From assembly GCA_026214975.1 (NCBI GenBank), contig CM047805.1, positions 186,249,333 through 186,313,332 of the forward strand: a stretch of 64,000 bases of DNA, read 5' to 3'. Positions 46,702 through 57,170 of this stretch are shown here, piece by piece. Under the pieces are notes generated by a model. The model worked only from the letters and a program-made list of their open reading frames with translations, ran no database searches and had not been told where the DNA came from. The stretch comes from Gentiana macrophylla. Taxonomy: Eukaryota > Streptophyta > Magnoliopsida > Gentianales > Gentianaceae. The position numbers and the translations under genes were made by a program. Each line of letters opens with the position of its first letter. Positions within the stretch are counted from its first letter, which is position 1.

Positions 46702-46719
46702 TCCCCGGCAACGGCGCCA
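46702..46719 (-). promoter_or_regulatory. Primer-binding site of the inner Gypsy
   Basis: On the minus strand TGGCGCCGTTGCCGGGGA, six bases downstream of the 5' LTR end. Identical to the outer element's site. Confidence 0.9.
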
Positions 46720-46725
46720 AAAACT

Positions 46726-48301
46726 TGTCACGGATTTTATCAACACAAAATAAACAAGTAATAATCCGGTTAACCTCAAGTATAAGGATCGTAGTATGGA
46801 GGCTAATGCCGGGTCGATCTTACGGGGAACTAAACGATTGTGGTTCCTAGTTTTTATCTAACTAACCTATGTCACGATTACTAAGCTAAATAACGGATAA
46901 AACTAAACAAATACTGTAAATTAAACTTTAACTAAAACGTAAAACTGGACAGAAGAGATGATCTAAAGCCAGGAAAGATACGGGTCATGAACCAATTTAA
47001 ACTAACTAATCTAAGATGCGGATAAAAGTAAACTAACTAGACAAATTCAAGCTTTTAAGGATTTAAATCAAATTTATAACGAGCAAGCGAGGATTGATCC
47101 ACCTATCCAACAAGCATTGATTCCCTATCTCGATTATATTGCGCTTTTATTCGATTGGGGTTTCACCTTACCTAGACATGAACCCTAATTCCTTAGAAAG
47201 TTCATCTATCAATCTATTATCTTCCGATGTGAGATTAACGCGTTTAATAATCAAAGGCGCAAACTTTGTGTTTATAACCTAGTAATCAGACCTATTAACT
47301 TCCGTTATTATAGATTCGAGTTACTATTCTTATTCATGGTGATCTAGGGTTTATTAAGACTTCCATCAACAATAAACAATCAACACATGCATATCTTCCG
47401 ATATAAAAGCAAATTAAACATGAATAAACATGAATAAGAAACAACCTTTATTAAAAACTCACAAGATGATCAAGAAAAAACAAAATCAACAATTGTTGGA
47501 CGGCTTCACAATACTCGTTTGATGAAGCTTTTAGCCTCTGAACATCCTCAGCAACTCAAATTTGCAAGAAAAAGTACATAAAAAGTAACTAGTGTTTAAT
47601 CTAAATTAAGAGCATGAAAATAGGAATAAAAAGATGAAAAACGCAGCCTAAAGCCGCCCCTAGGTTTAGGGTTTTGAATAATGTGTGTATGATCTCTTAT
47701 TGTGGAGAAAACAACCGACTATATATAGATTTTAAAGTCGGTTCTGCTAAGTCGGCCACCGGACGCCCGTCTCAAACCTTGAACGCCCGTCCCACTCTTC
47801 AATAATACTTGAATCGGGCGAGTCATGACCAGGCGCTTCGTCCATCCAGCGTCCACTCCAGCGTCGAACTTCTCGAATCAAAGATGACACCACTGGGCGC
47901 CGTCCAATCAGATCGACGCCCGTCCACTGGACGGAGATACTGGACGCCAGTTTGATATGATCGATTTTGATTTATTGATCTTTATCTCTTCTATCTCTAT
48001 CCCACTTCTTCATTATCTCTTTTATCATCAATTAGCTCGAACTTAATCAACCTTTGATCATCTTTTGAGCCTCCAACATGTATCTATAACACATAAAAAC
48101 ATCGCAAAATGTAATAATGCTCAAATAATCATAAAATCACAATTAAAACACATAAATCAACCTATTTTGCGATTAACTCTTCTAAAATCTCATTTGCTCA
48201 ATATATCCATTAAACCCTCGTTTCTTATGCAATTTAGTACAATTACGGGGAAAAATATCATAGAATATAGCATTATAAATCGTATAAATTCACCCTTAAC
48301 A
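46726..48301 (-). repeat. Inner Gypsy 5' LTR
   Basis: Direct repeat of 33909-35483. The few differences are mainly single-base indels, clustered in the CGTCC-rich part (47760-47945). Confidence 0.9.
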
Positions 48302-48306
48302 TGTAC

Positions 48307-48960
48307 CGTTAGAGTCGGTGGAGAATTTTTATGAGTATGCCAAGCCACTTGTAGTGGACCCAACCTCAGTTTTGGGTGAGCCGGAAGCTTTTGGTACTTC
48401 CATGCTCTCGGACACATGAGGATACCCATGATTATGAAGTGGGGAGGTGGAACTGTTGTCTACCATACCACATCCCGACGATGACCATCATGACACCGTG
48501 ACAAGAGGTGCGATAGACTTATTTGAGGTCGTCGATCCGGTGGGATTAGAAATGGAGAAGAAGATGGGACAGCTCAATTTACCGCCTAGCTTGCTTGTGA
48601 TTCGAGGTCATATGGATGAGCCCATTATATTGACACCCCGGATAGTTTGGTCATCTTTGATATGCCGGTCCCAGCACTACTACTCCCTTCCATTATGTGC
48701 GGATGAGTTCTACGAGGTTAAGTTCGAAGGGTCCCGGTGGAAGACGACGTAGAGGTGATAGAGAGGAAAGACCACGGTGGTGGGGTGATTCCAAGAAGAA
48801 GATGATGAGAGGTTTTGACAGAAGAGGATTCCCGAGTTGGGAGGAGGTTGCATCGAGGGCTATGAGAGGTAAGTTTCTAACGAACTCGGTTTTCATTATG
48901 CTTGCTATTTGTATTCTTCTTGAGTTGTTGATCTTTTTGAGTTCGGATTTTGGTTGATGG
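48307..48960 (+). pseudogene. Outer Gypsy internal coding remnant, right part
   Basis: PLESVENFYEYAKPLVVDPT continues the frame broken by the inner Gypsy. Further segments in other frames are acidic or basic (GRRRRGDREERPRWWG near 48735-48780) with no domain I recognise. The region ends near the GGGAGGCAACCC module. Confidence 0.45.
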
Positions 48961-50785
48961 TTTTGATGATACTTGTTTGAAATAAAATATTTGAATTGTT
49001 GTTTTGAGTCTTTTATGGTTTGAGTCCGTTTTGGTGTCACTTGGTCGAGCCAACGACGTAAAACAAAGGCGCTCGGTGGGAGGCAACCCACCATTTGTTG
49101 TGTTTTGCATGTTTTGAGGTCCATCTTTTGTGTTTTGGGGTTGTGGATTCATGGATTTTATTTTGGGAACGTGTGGATTCATTGGTCATTTATTGTATGT
49201 TTGATCCATATTTTTCTATCTTTATGACATTTTTGTTCAAGTTTTCTGACGTAACGCGGTCGTTCTTTTTATTACCCCCGGAATTCCCCTATAGTATTTG
49301 CTTTGGCACGTGGACCATGTCCCGTGCATGTGGTTCTTGGATATGTTTTTCATTGTATAGGGATTCGGGATGGAGTACTTCACGACCGTTACGGGACTTA
49401 ATCGTGCCGTTTTGCCGGGCTCATAAGCTAAGTCTTTCTTTTTCCTTTTCGTTCACACACCGAGGACGGTGTTTCACTCAAGTGAGGGGGGGGACGTCTT
49501 AGCTTATTTCGCATGTTTTGAAAAGTGTTATGCCATGATGTGATAAACTTGGTTTTACTTGTTCCCGAGTCAATTTATAGGTCCTTTCAAATTTATCCAA
49601 GGTTTTAACACCACGATATATGCATGTTGTTCACAATTGAGTGGTGAAAGGTTTTCAGTTTTGTGAATGTCTCACAGTGAGTCTACTTTGTCATGATACG
49701 GAACATCTTTTTAGTACACGTTTGACGACGTTTTTGGTTATCACGATTGCTTTACACACTTGTACCCCTAGTTTTGAGGCGAAATAGAAGGATTAGCCTT
49801 GGTAGGAACACGGGATGACAGTTTTGGCTTTCTTTTTTACCCTACTTTAGCCAAATAAGCCTGACCCGAATGTTTGACCTTCGTAGCCCCTCTCAGCCTT
49901 GATAGAATGGTCTGACCACCATTCGCTTTTAGCCGTTTCGTAACTTAGTCAGAAACCTACCCTTGAGCCTTATTTTTGGTTACATTCCCTTCTTCTAACC
50001 ATACGAGTGGACTTAATCTCTTGTTTGACCACACTTGCCAAGGCAAGTGTGGGGTGGGAGGAAATGTTGTTTATGATTCGGGATGTTGTTTCACTGTTTG
50101 GAGCTATAAGGATGAGGAGGAGCTCGGTGGAGCTGTATGCTCGGGTTTTATTTCAAAAAAAAAAATCAAATCAAATAACTTGGCTTTGTATATAGAAATA
50201 AAGGGTTGAAACAAGGCAATGAGCTTAAAGTTAATGATGATGTTAGGGTTGGGATAGTCAGATAGGCACTAAGGTATTCGAGCTCACCTCACGACACTTG
50301 AAACATAGTCAAGTTTGGCAATGAGTTCGGGTATTTTAGTATCCTATGGTTTCCAAAATGTTGAAAATGATCAAAAGGAGTTTGGTTGGTTTGTTTAGTA
50401 GAGAAGACGGGGTACGTGTTTGGATTTTGTTCACTCGTATTTCTTTTCTCCAGTTTCCCAAATTACTTTTTTTCGATTAACCGAAATTACCCTAGCCTAA
50501 CGTTATAACCGTTTCAAGTCCTGCTGGACCGTGTTTAACCTTGGTTAGTCCCGATTAGTGGAGATTCTAGGAAGGGCAAGATCGTGTAAAGTCATTTGTC
50601 CGGTACTCCAAGCCCGAAATCGTATTAAGCATAAGTCGTCGTCATTCAAACACACATTCACTCCGTGTTATGGTTTGGTAGAGTCAAGGTAATACATTCT
50701 CTTAGCTAAATTCTTTTACCTCGATATTTTGAAAGCACATGCATGTACCGTAAAGTTGATTCCTTGGCTTTGTTTGAACGCCTAT
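48961..50785 (+). other. Outer Gypsy 3' untranslated region
   Basis: Non-coding. It contains the conserved module with a GGTGGG-AGGCAA-CCCACC hairpin at 49075-49092, preceded by GAGCCAACGACGTAAAACAA, and a second polypurine-like site at 50042-50059 inside a perfect hairpin. Confidence 0.6.
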
Positions 50786-50821
50786 TTTACTCGAGGCGAG
50801 TAAAGGCTAAGTGTGGGGTGG
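50786..50821 (+). promoter_or_regulatory. Hairpin and polypurine tract of the outer Gypsy
   Basis: TTTACTCG-AGG-CGAGTAAA forms a perfect 8-bp stem, then GGCTAAGTGTGGGGTGG leads into the 3' LTR at 50822. Confidence 0.8.
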
Positions 50822-52827
50822 TGATAGGAACCAACTTTCTTTGTACATTTCTGTGCGCTTTAGCCTACGATTATCACATTTCTCGCATGTTTCGGGTAAG
50901 TTTAGACCCTGTTTTGAGTATGAAATGAAGTTTTGTTGCACGGCGAGTGATCGCGGGTTTTCCGTAAACTCGGCCTTATTTTAGCATTTTATACTGTTTT
51001 CCCGAGCACCCGTAGTTTGCGGGGTTACACGTTTGCTTGTTGTTTCATATGGATGCAGGACTAGGGTGTCTCGAGAACCCGGAAGGCAAAGATTTATGAT
51101 GAGAAGTATCATCAAGGTGCAAGAATGAGCCAAAGAAGGAGAAAAATGAAGAAAAGGAAGAAGATAATTGTTGCCCTCACCCTACGTTCACTTCAGCAGC
51201 ATTTTGGCCTATGATGGAGGCATTTTCCGGTCCAGGTGTCCTGATGCAAGTTGTAGAGGATTGAAAGAGATTTCCAACGCATGTTGAATCACCTCATTTG
51301 GAGCCCTAGAAGTGAAGTTATGAGCAAAAGATGAGTGGGTTACGGACTCAAGCGTCCGTAAATATGAATCGCGTCCAGGGTGCCTTTTTTGATGCAGAGA
51401 GTTGAGACTTCAAGTGGATGAGCGTCCGGAAAAGTGGACGAGCGTCCGGGGATGTGGACGGGCGTCCAGGATGTGCAAACGGGCGTCCAGAATGCCCAAT
51501 TTGATTCAGAGAGTTGAGATCTTCAGTGGACGGGCGTCCAAGCGATTCAAAGCAAAACCAGTCACTTCATGGGCATTTTGGTCACACTTGGAGGCATTTT
51601 CAGGGAACGTTGTCTTGATGAAAGTTGTAGAGGAATGAATCAGCTTTCCAATGCATCTTGAATCATCTCATTTGGATCCCTAGAAGTGAAGTTATGGTGG
51701 AAATACTGAAGGCCATTCTCGACGAAAGCGTCCACTCAAGAACAAGCTTCCATCTTCATGCAAAACTCAGGGTGAATCAAGGCGTCAGAGCTTCGGACTC
51801 AAGCGTCCAGGCCGCTTTGCTGCGTTTTTTCTGCTCCACCTATAAATACTCCCTCATTCCAACCCTAATGGAACAACAAACGCCCCAACTTCTCTTAGGC
51901 GATTTTGGGCGATTTTTTCTTCGTCCCAAGGTGTTAGATAACGTGCTATATATCATTAGAATCGCTCTTCGATCCTCTATTTGATTATACAACTTTTAGC
52001 TTCGATTTGTAACATTTCAAGTGACAAGATTTGTCCTTTTGGAGCTCGAATTTGGTTCTTCAATTTGAATCGAAATGGGTATGTGTTCTTGTTGTTTTAT
52101 TGTTGTTGTGATGCTTTTATCTTGTTTGTATAACATAGATTCGATTATGAGTAGCTAGATTCTTCGTATGGTTGAACTATGTGAAGGTGGGTGAAACACC
52201 ATTAGAGAGACGAACCGGGAGGTAGTAGTAGCGTAATTTAACGCTCTAATCGATAATTCACATCACGAAAACTTGTTTTGATTGTTTTAATAGATTTGAA
52301 TGAGATTGACAACCTTTTTCGTAGTTGCACACACGTAGCTTATAAATGTATGTTGCGCGACGGAGCAGGAACGGGTTTCGGGACCGTAGAAGTTTTGGGC
52401 TTGAAAGGTAGTCGACACCTACCCGTGTACTAGATTGACGCCTCTAGTCATCAAGTTTAGTCCCAATACGGGTTTGTCCTATGAGTTATTGTTAGACGGC
52501 AAGGTAGAGTAAGGCACACTCCCGGGAAATCATTCTAATGGTAAAGTAATCCATTTGGATCGTAGTTCGGCCATACTTCTTTTAACTGTTTAGAATTCCG
52601 AGTAGTGTAATCTTTATTTTATGCAATAGTATAACTCCATATCTATCTTGTTGACCTGAACTGAGAAATAAGTCAACTGTGGTACTCAAAGCCAATCTCT
52701 CATGGGATCGACCTCGACTCTCAAGCACTATCCTACACTCGACCCGGTACACCGCCGCGTTGTAGAGTAGATTCTCGCTAAGGTTTCGAGTCTTTGTTTG
52801 ACCGGACCGTAGAAATTACGCCCATCA
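50822..52827 (+). repeat. Outer Gypsy 3' LTR
   Basis: 2006 bp, direct repeat of 30426-32465. Followed by the TTAGT duplication. Confidence 0.9.
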
Positions 52828-52838
52828 TTAGTGTCTAA

Positions 52839-54656
52839 TGTTAGGAAATCACTAGTTTAACGCAGCGAATTTAAAATTTTGATTTCCTTTTCTAGATCGT
52901 TCTTCGCTTAATGCAATAAACACATTAAGTACTTTGACGGTTATACCTTAGATGATCTACAAGATCGTCGCTTTGACCGCCAACGGAGAGTAGTTCAATC
53001 GCAAGCCGTCCACGCGTCCGGCCTCTATCGCTAATCCACACGAACCCCTCGCCGGAATCCTCCTTGGATTGCTAACGGAAAAACTCCGGCTGCTAGACCG
53101 GACCTTTTCTTCCCTCACAAACTCACTATGGAGAGCTCTCTATTTTACACAAGAATTATGAACTCTTGCAATTGTGATGTACAAAGAGAGCTTGACACCC
53201 ACTTCCTTTTATAGAGGAGGTGGCGCCTAAATGGTGTGTAGGAGAAGAAAACCTTTTCCAATAAAATAAGGAAAATCAATTAGATTGATTTATCTCTTTA
53301 ATTATAATTTATTTTGTCAATATCATATATTGATTATAATTATCCTATTACCATAAATCTATTTTTCCAAAATCAATTAATATCTTATATTAATATTATG
53401 GCAATATTTATTAATTAAAGTGCACAATCCAAGTGTATCTTATACACATAAAAGTGGCGCCCCATTAGTCAACTAATTGACTTCCGAATATTCTTTAATT
53501 AATATAATTTATATATAATTAATATCTTGTATTTTATTTATTCATAATAAATAAATACCACCATATTAATTTACCACTATAACCTTTATAGTCTGTAGAT
53601 AAACCTTCCTTATTTGGTTATCAACTATAACCGCATTTTAATCCGACTCGATGTTCATATGTGTGTGACCCGATAGGCTTCCGAATATGTTGGCCGTAGA
53701 CACAAAGTGCAATTTACTAAAATGCCCTTCATACCTAACGATCACGGGATAGCGTCTAGCAACACACCGTGACCCCCAATTATCGGAAGAGTCAAATGCA
53801 ATGACTACTACCTTTCATGTGAAACAGTTACCGTGTAACTTACAATCCTATCGCAATAATAATATCCATACGATCGTATCTCGAGTGTCAATACATTGAC
53901 GATCGTATCTTATAATCTGGATATCATACTCTCCTCGGAATAACACATTTACTCCCACTTTGCAAAGATTCTCGAGAGCTGACACTCTCTTATAAGAAGG
54001 CCATTTCGGATATTCAATCCCAATCATAGGATACGCGATTCCCGGACGACCAATCATGTATACTCCGCATGCTTCAATATCATACCCAATCACTACCGCA
54101 TGATCGCCCCGTGGTTGGGAGAAATCTCAATAGTGTCAAAGCATGACAATCCACACCGTGATGCCATGAAGACTCGGTCAAAAGGATAATTACACAACCG
54201 CCACATAGTGTGACACTTAATGTAAGTGGGTCGATCCTAACGTCACGCATTCTCTAATACACGCCCACGCATACCCAAGTGTCTCTACACTTCGATAGAC
54301 GAGATCTATCCCTACCTTCTAAAAGATAGAAGACATCCAATACGTGCTTAGTCCGATTATACTATCAATGTCCCATTTGATAATATGTAAGACTAGAGAC
54401 ATTTAAGTACCAACCTTGTTATAGTGATTAGAGATCTCATCAACCATAATCACTATCATGGTTTCTCTATCACGCTTTGATACTAGGGACGCACTATATA
54501 TATACAACAAGTAATATGAAGACAAACAATATATATAATAACATAAGTGCTTTTATTAATCATAATAAAGATATTACATGAACTAAATAGACTGTAAACG
54601 ACCCAACCCGGTCGGATCCGGTCCAACCCGATTGGGTTTAGGACACCTTTCCAACA
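52839..54656 (-). mobile_element. Solo LTR of the host Copia family
   Basis: Read on the minus strand it starts TGTTGGAAAGGTGTCCTAAA and ends GATTTCCTAACA, and resembles 61727-63577 along its length. Flanked by TCTAA at 52834-52838 and 54657-54661. No internal domains remain. It sits in the hAT transposase coding region, only six bases from the Gypsy target site. Confidence 0.9.
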
Positions 54657-55800
54657 TCTAATACTAACTTATTTGTAGGCAACTTTAAATTCAGTCTATG
54701 TTCATTGAAAGAGGAAAGTCTGTTTTCTGATCCAAACAAGTATTTCACTCCCTTTATAATTTTTTCAATAACATGCTCAATCTTTTTCAAACCATCCCTA
54801 ACTAACAGATTTATGATATGTGCACAACATCTAACATGAAAAAGTTTACCATCCAACACAAGATTTGATATCAAATCATAATCCTTTTTCAAAATAGATA
54901 TACACAAATCATTTGCAGATGCATTGTCAACTGTCACAGAGGATACTTTGTCACTAATTCCAAATACTTTACACACCCTATGTACTTCTTTAGCCAATGC
55001 AGCTCCATTATGAGGTGGAGGTACATTGACAAAAGAGAGTACTCTCTTTTGCAAAGTCCAGCTTATCAATGTAATGAATCAGTAATTACCATGTACCCTA
55101 TCCTCTCGAACCCTGCACCACCAACAATCAAGAGTTAAGCTAACTCTATTCATCTTCCCCAAAATCCCCTTAATCCTTTCTTTTTTTCGATTTCATAAAC
55201 AAAGTGAAGCACTCTTTCCTAACCATGTACTACCGATTTTTCTATAGTAAGGAGTATAGACCCTTAAGAACTCATTAAACACTTTATGTTCTACAATGCT
55301 AAAGGGGTACTCATGAGCTAAAACCATATGTGTAGCAAGGAATTTAACTCTCTCAAAACTAACGGTAAAAGTAGATATAGAACTTTCAACTTATGATAGC
55401 ACAACCCCATGCAGTTGAGATTGATGATAGCCATGAGAAGAAGCAAAGATCATTTAGTGGTTTGGGAAAGTATTTCTCTCTGAATGGACAAGACTGTTTC
55501 AAGTGCCTAATAAGATGGGTTGTAGTCCCACCCGATCGAACTGATACCGACTTTCTTGCAATGCTTGCATTTGTTCTTTTGAACACCACCGTGAAGTGTC
55601 ACAGCCTCCATATGATCCCACACTTCAGATCTTGATTTACCTTGATTTGAAGGGGGCTCACTATCTTCATGAACTCCCTCAGTCCCCTCAACAGAATCCA
55701 TCTCAACCCTGCCCAAATCTGAGTTTCCAATTCCTTTCTCACAAGCAGATTCATCTCTGTCAGACTCTAAAGCCTCAATATCATTATTCAGATTCAGAGG
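54657..55800 (-). pseudogene. hAT transposase, N-terminal half (BED finger)
   Basis: The BED zinc finger lies at about 55680-55490: VWDHMEAVTLHGG, CKHC, then, after a short frame slip, GGTTTHLIRHLKQSC. The middle region follows in shifting frames at 55400-55140. The frame at 55069-54657 reads SFVNVPPPHNGAALAKEVHR then DKVSSVTVDNASANDL and VLDGKLFHVRCCAHIINLLV, the RNase H-like core of BED-type hAT transposases (VDNAS..ND, CAHI.NL). The start is near 55716. The rest of the protein is at 30420-28653. Confidence 0.8.
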
Positions 55801-55811
55801 GGGGTATCTAA

Positions 55812-56732
55812 AGAATCAAAAAAAGAAGTAGTCATCATAGGGTTTAAACAATTAAATGTAATATCACTTTCAAAGTTTCAAACAACAAACAAGTAAACAA
55901 CAATTGAAAATTTACAAATTACAATTAAGTTACAAAATTCAATTTACAAAATAACAAATTAGGATTTACATTAACAAATCGAATAGAACAATTCTATATA
56001 AATAGAAATCTAAATCGAAAAAAATCCTATTTTAATTTTGAATTAAAATGAATTCAAATTAAGAAATAGAATTTTAAAGAAAAAGAATAAAATTAAATAA
56101 TAAAACAAACCATGGATAAATCCATCGAAACCCTAGCTGCAACCTGCAATCATATTCCTTAATTAAAACCATAATATCAATCAAAACCCTAATTGAAATG
56201 GAAAACAAGACCGGAATTGGGATTTAGATTACCTAAAATTGGACCTGGAATCGAAAACGGGGGGTTCGGGTTTGAATCTGACATCGCCAGTGAGATGAAG
56301 GCAACCCCCAAGTCCCAAGAGATGAAGTCAGATTAAGAATTTGAGATGAATTTTTGAGATGAAAATACAGAGAGAATCGGCGGTGAAGAGAGTGAAGAGA
56401 CGAGAATGAGAATCGGCGGTGGAGGAGGCGAGAGAGTGAGAGAGTGAAGAGAGTGAAACGGCAAATGAATGAATGATGAAATGAAGGGTTTTCATCTCAA
56501 ACGGATGAGATGTTTGGGCCAAACGGGCTACTGGGCTCGGGCTGACATATTTGGGCCAAAGCCCTACAACTCTACGAGCCGGACATGTTCGAACATGTTC
56601 GGCTCCTTTGTCCGAATACCCATTTCCATGGCCCTATTCTACGTTTGATGATACGAGCCGAGCCCCGAATCGAAATTTTTCGAGGCGAACATGCCGAATC
56701 GAATCGAACTTTAAGGCTCATTTACAGGCATA
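55812..56732 (-). other. hAT 5' non-coding and subterminal region
   Basis: Holds the presumed hAT promoter and the right terminal inverted repeat. The palindromic motif ACATGTTCGAACATGTTCGG lies at 56583-56602. Confidence 0.5.
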
Positions 56733-56740
56733 TCGAAGGC

Positions 56741-57170
56741 CCCGTTCGGTTGTAAGATGGCGCCCGGAACTACTGTAGGGTCGCACGTGCTAAAGATGAT
56801 CGGGTACATTGAGAGGCTTGAGAAGCTTGGCCACAAGTTGGAACGCGAGTTGAGTGTTGACTTGATCTTGCAATCTCTACCTGATTCATACTCGCAGTTT
56901 GTGATGAACTATCACATGAACAAGATAGATTCCTCTCTTGCGGAGTTATTGAACATGTTGAAAACTGCTGAGGCACCGTGCAAAAGGGCAAGCAAGTATT
57001 GCTCATCACTTATTCAAAGGGCAAAGGTAAGGCCCAAAAGAAGTCCAAGAAGGTGAAGGTTGTCCCTAAGCCAACGCCTAAGATAGCTAATACAAGTCGA
57101 AGGATGCTTGCTTCCATTGCAGTGAGACTGGTCATTGGAGGCGCAACTGCAAGGCTTTCTTAAGCACGAA
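56741..57170 (+). pseudogene. Copia gag, C-terminal part with zinc knuckle
   Basis: LKMIGYIERLEKLGHKLERE then LSVDLILQSLPDSYSQFVMN is the UBN2-type gag domain. A zinc knuckle CFHCSETGHWRRNC (CX2CX4HX4C) is readable near 57110-57152 in another frame. Broken by frame changes after about 57000. Confidence 0.85.

Larger units (their letters stand above)
33909..48301 (-). mobile_element. Inner Gypsy LTR retrotransposon, Athila-like
   Basis: LTRs at 33909-35483 and 46726-48301 (1575 and 1576 bp) are in direct orientation, with TG...CA ends and a duplication TGTAC at 33904-33908 and 48302-48306. Reading on the minus strand, the order is 5' LTR, primer site (46719-46702), gag, protease, RT, RNase H, integrase, an extra ORF, polypurine tract, 3' LTR. 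Gag-pol order, the tRNA-Asp primer and the post-pol ORF fit Athila-like elements. The LTRs differ by only a few substitutions and indels, so the insertion looks recent; the coding frames nevertheless show breaks. Confidence 0.9.
30426..52827 (+). mobile_element. Outer Gypsy-type LTR retrotransposon without pol (non-autonomous)
   Basis: Two direct LTRs (30426-32465 and 50822-52827) enclose a primer-binding site after the left LTR and a polypurine tract before the right one. The duplication TTAGT is at 30421-30425 and 52828-52832. Excluding the nested Gypsy at 33909-48301 the internal region is only about 4 kb. It contains gag-like or unknown frames but no protease, RT or integrase. Cis signals match those of the Athila-like inner element, so it looks like a large retrotransposon derivative (LARD) moved by a related helper. 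It splits the hAT transposase. Confidence 0.85.
28293..56732 (-). mobile_element. hAT transposon inserted in Copia gag
   Basis: Ends: TAGGCCTATAAACGAGCC on the left and, reading inward from the right, TATGCCTGTAAATGAGCC (15 of 18 identical). The element is flanked by an 8-bp duplication, TCGAAGGC, at 28285-28292 and 56733-56740, the hallmark of hAT elements. Subtracting nested insertions gives about 4.2 kb. It encodes a BED-finger/hATC transposase on the minus strand, split by the Gypsy element and a solo LTR. A 14-bp motif, GTTCGAACATGTTC, occurs near both ends (28459 and 56587). Confidence 0.9.
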
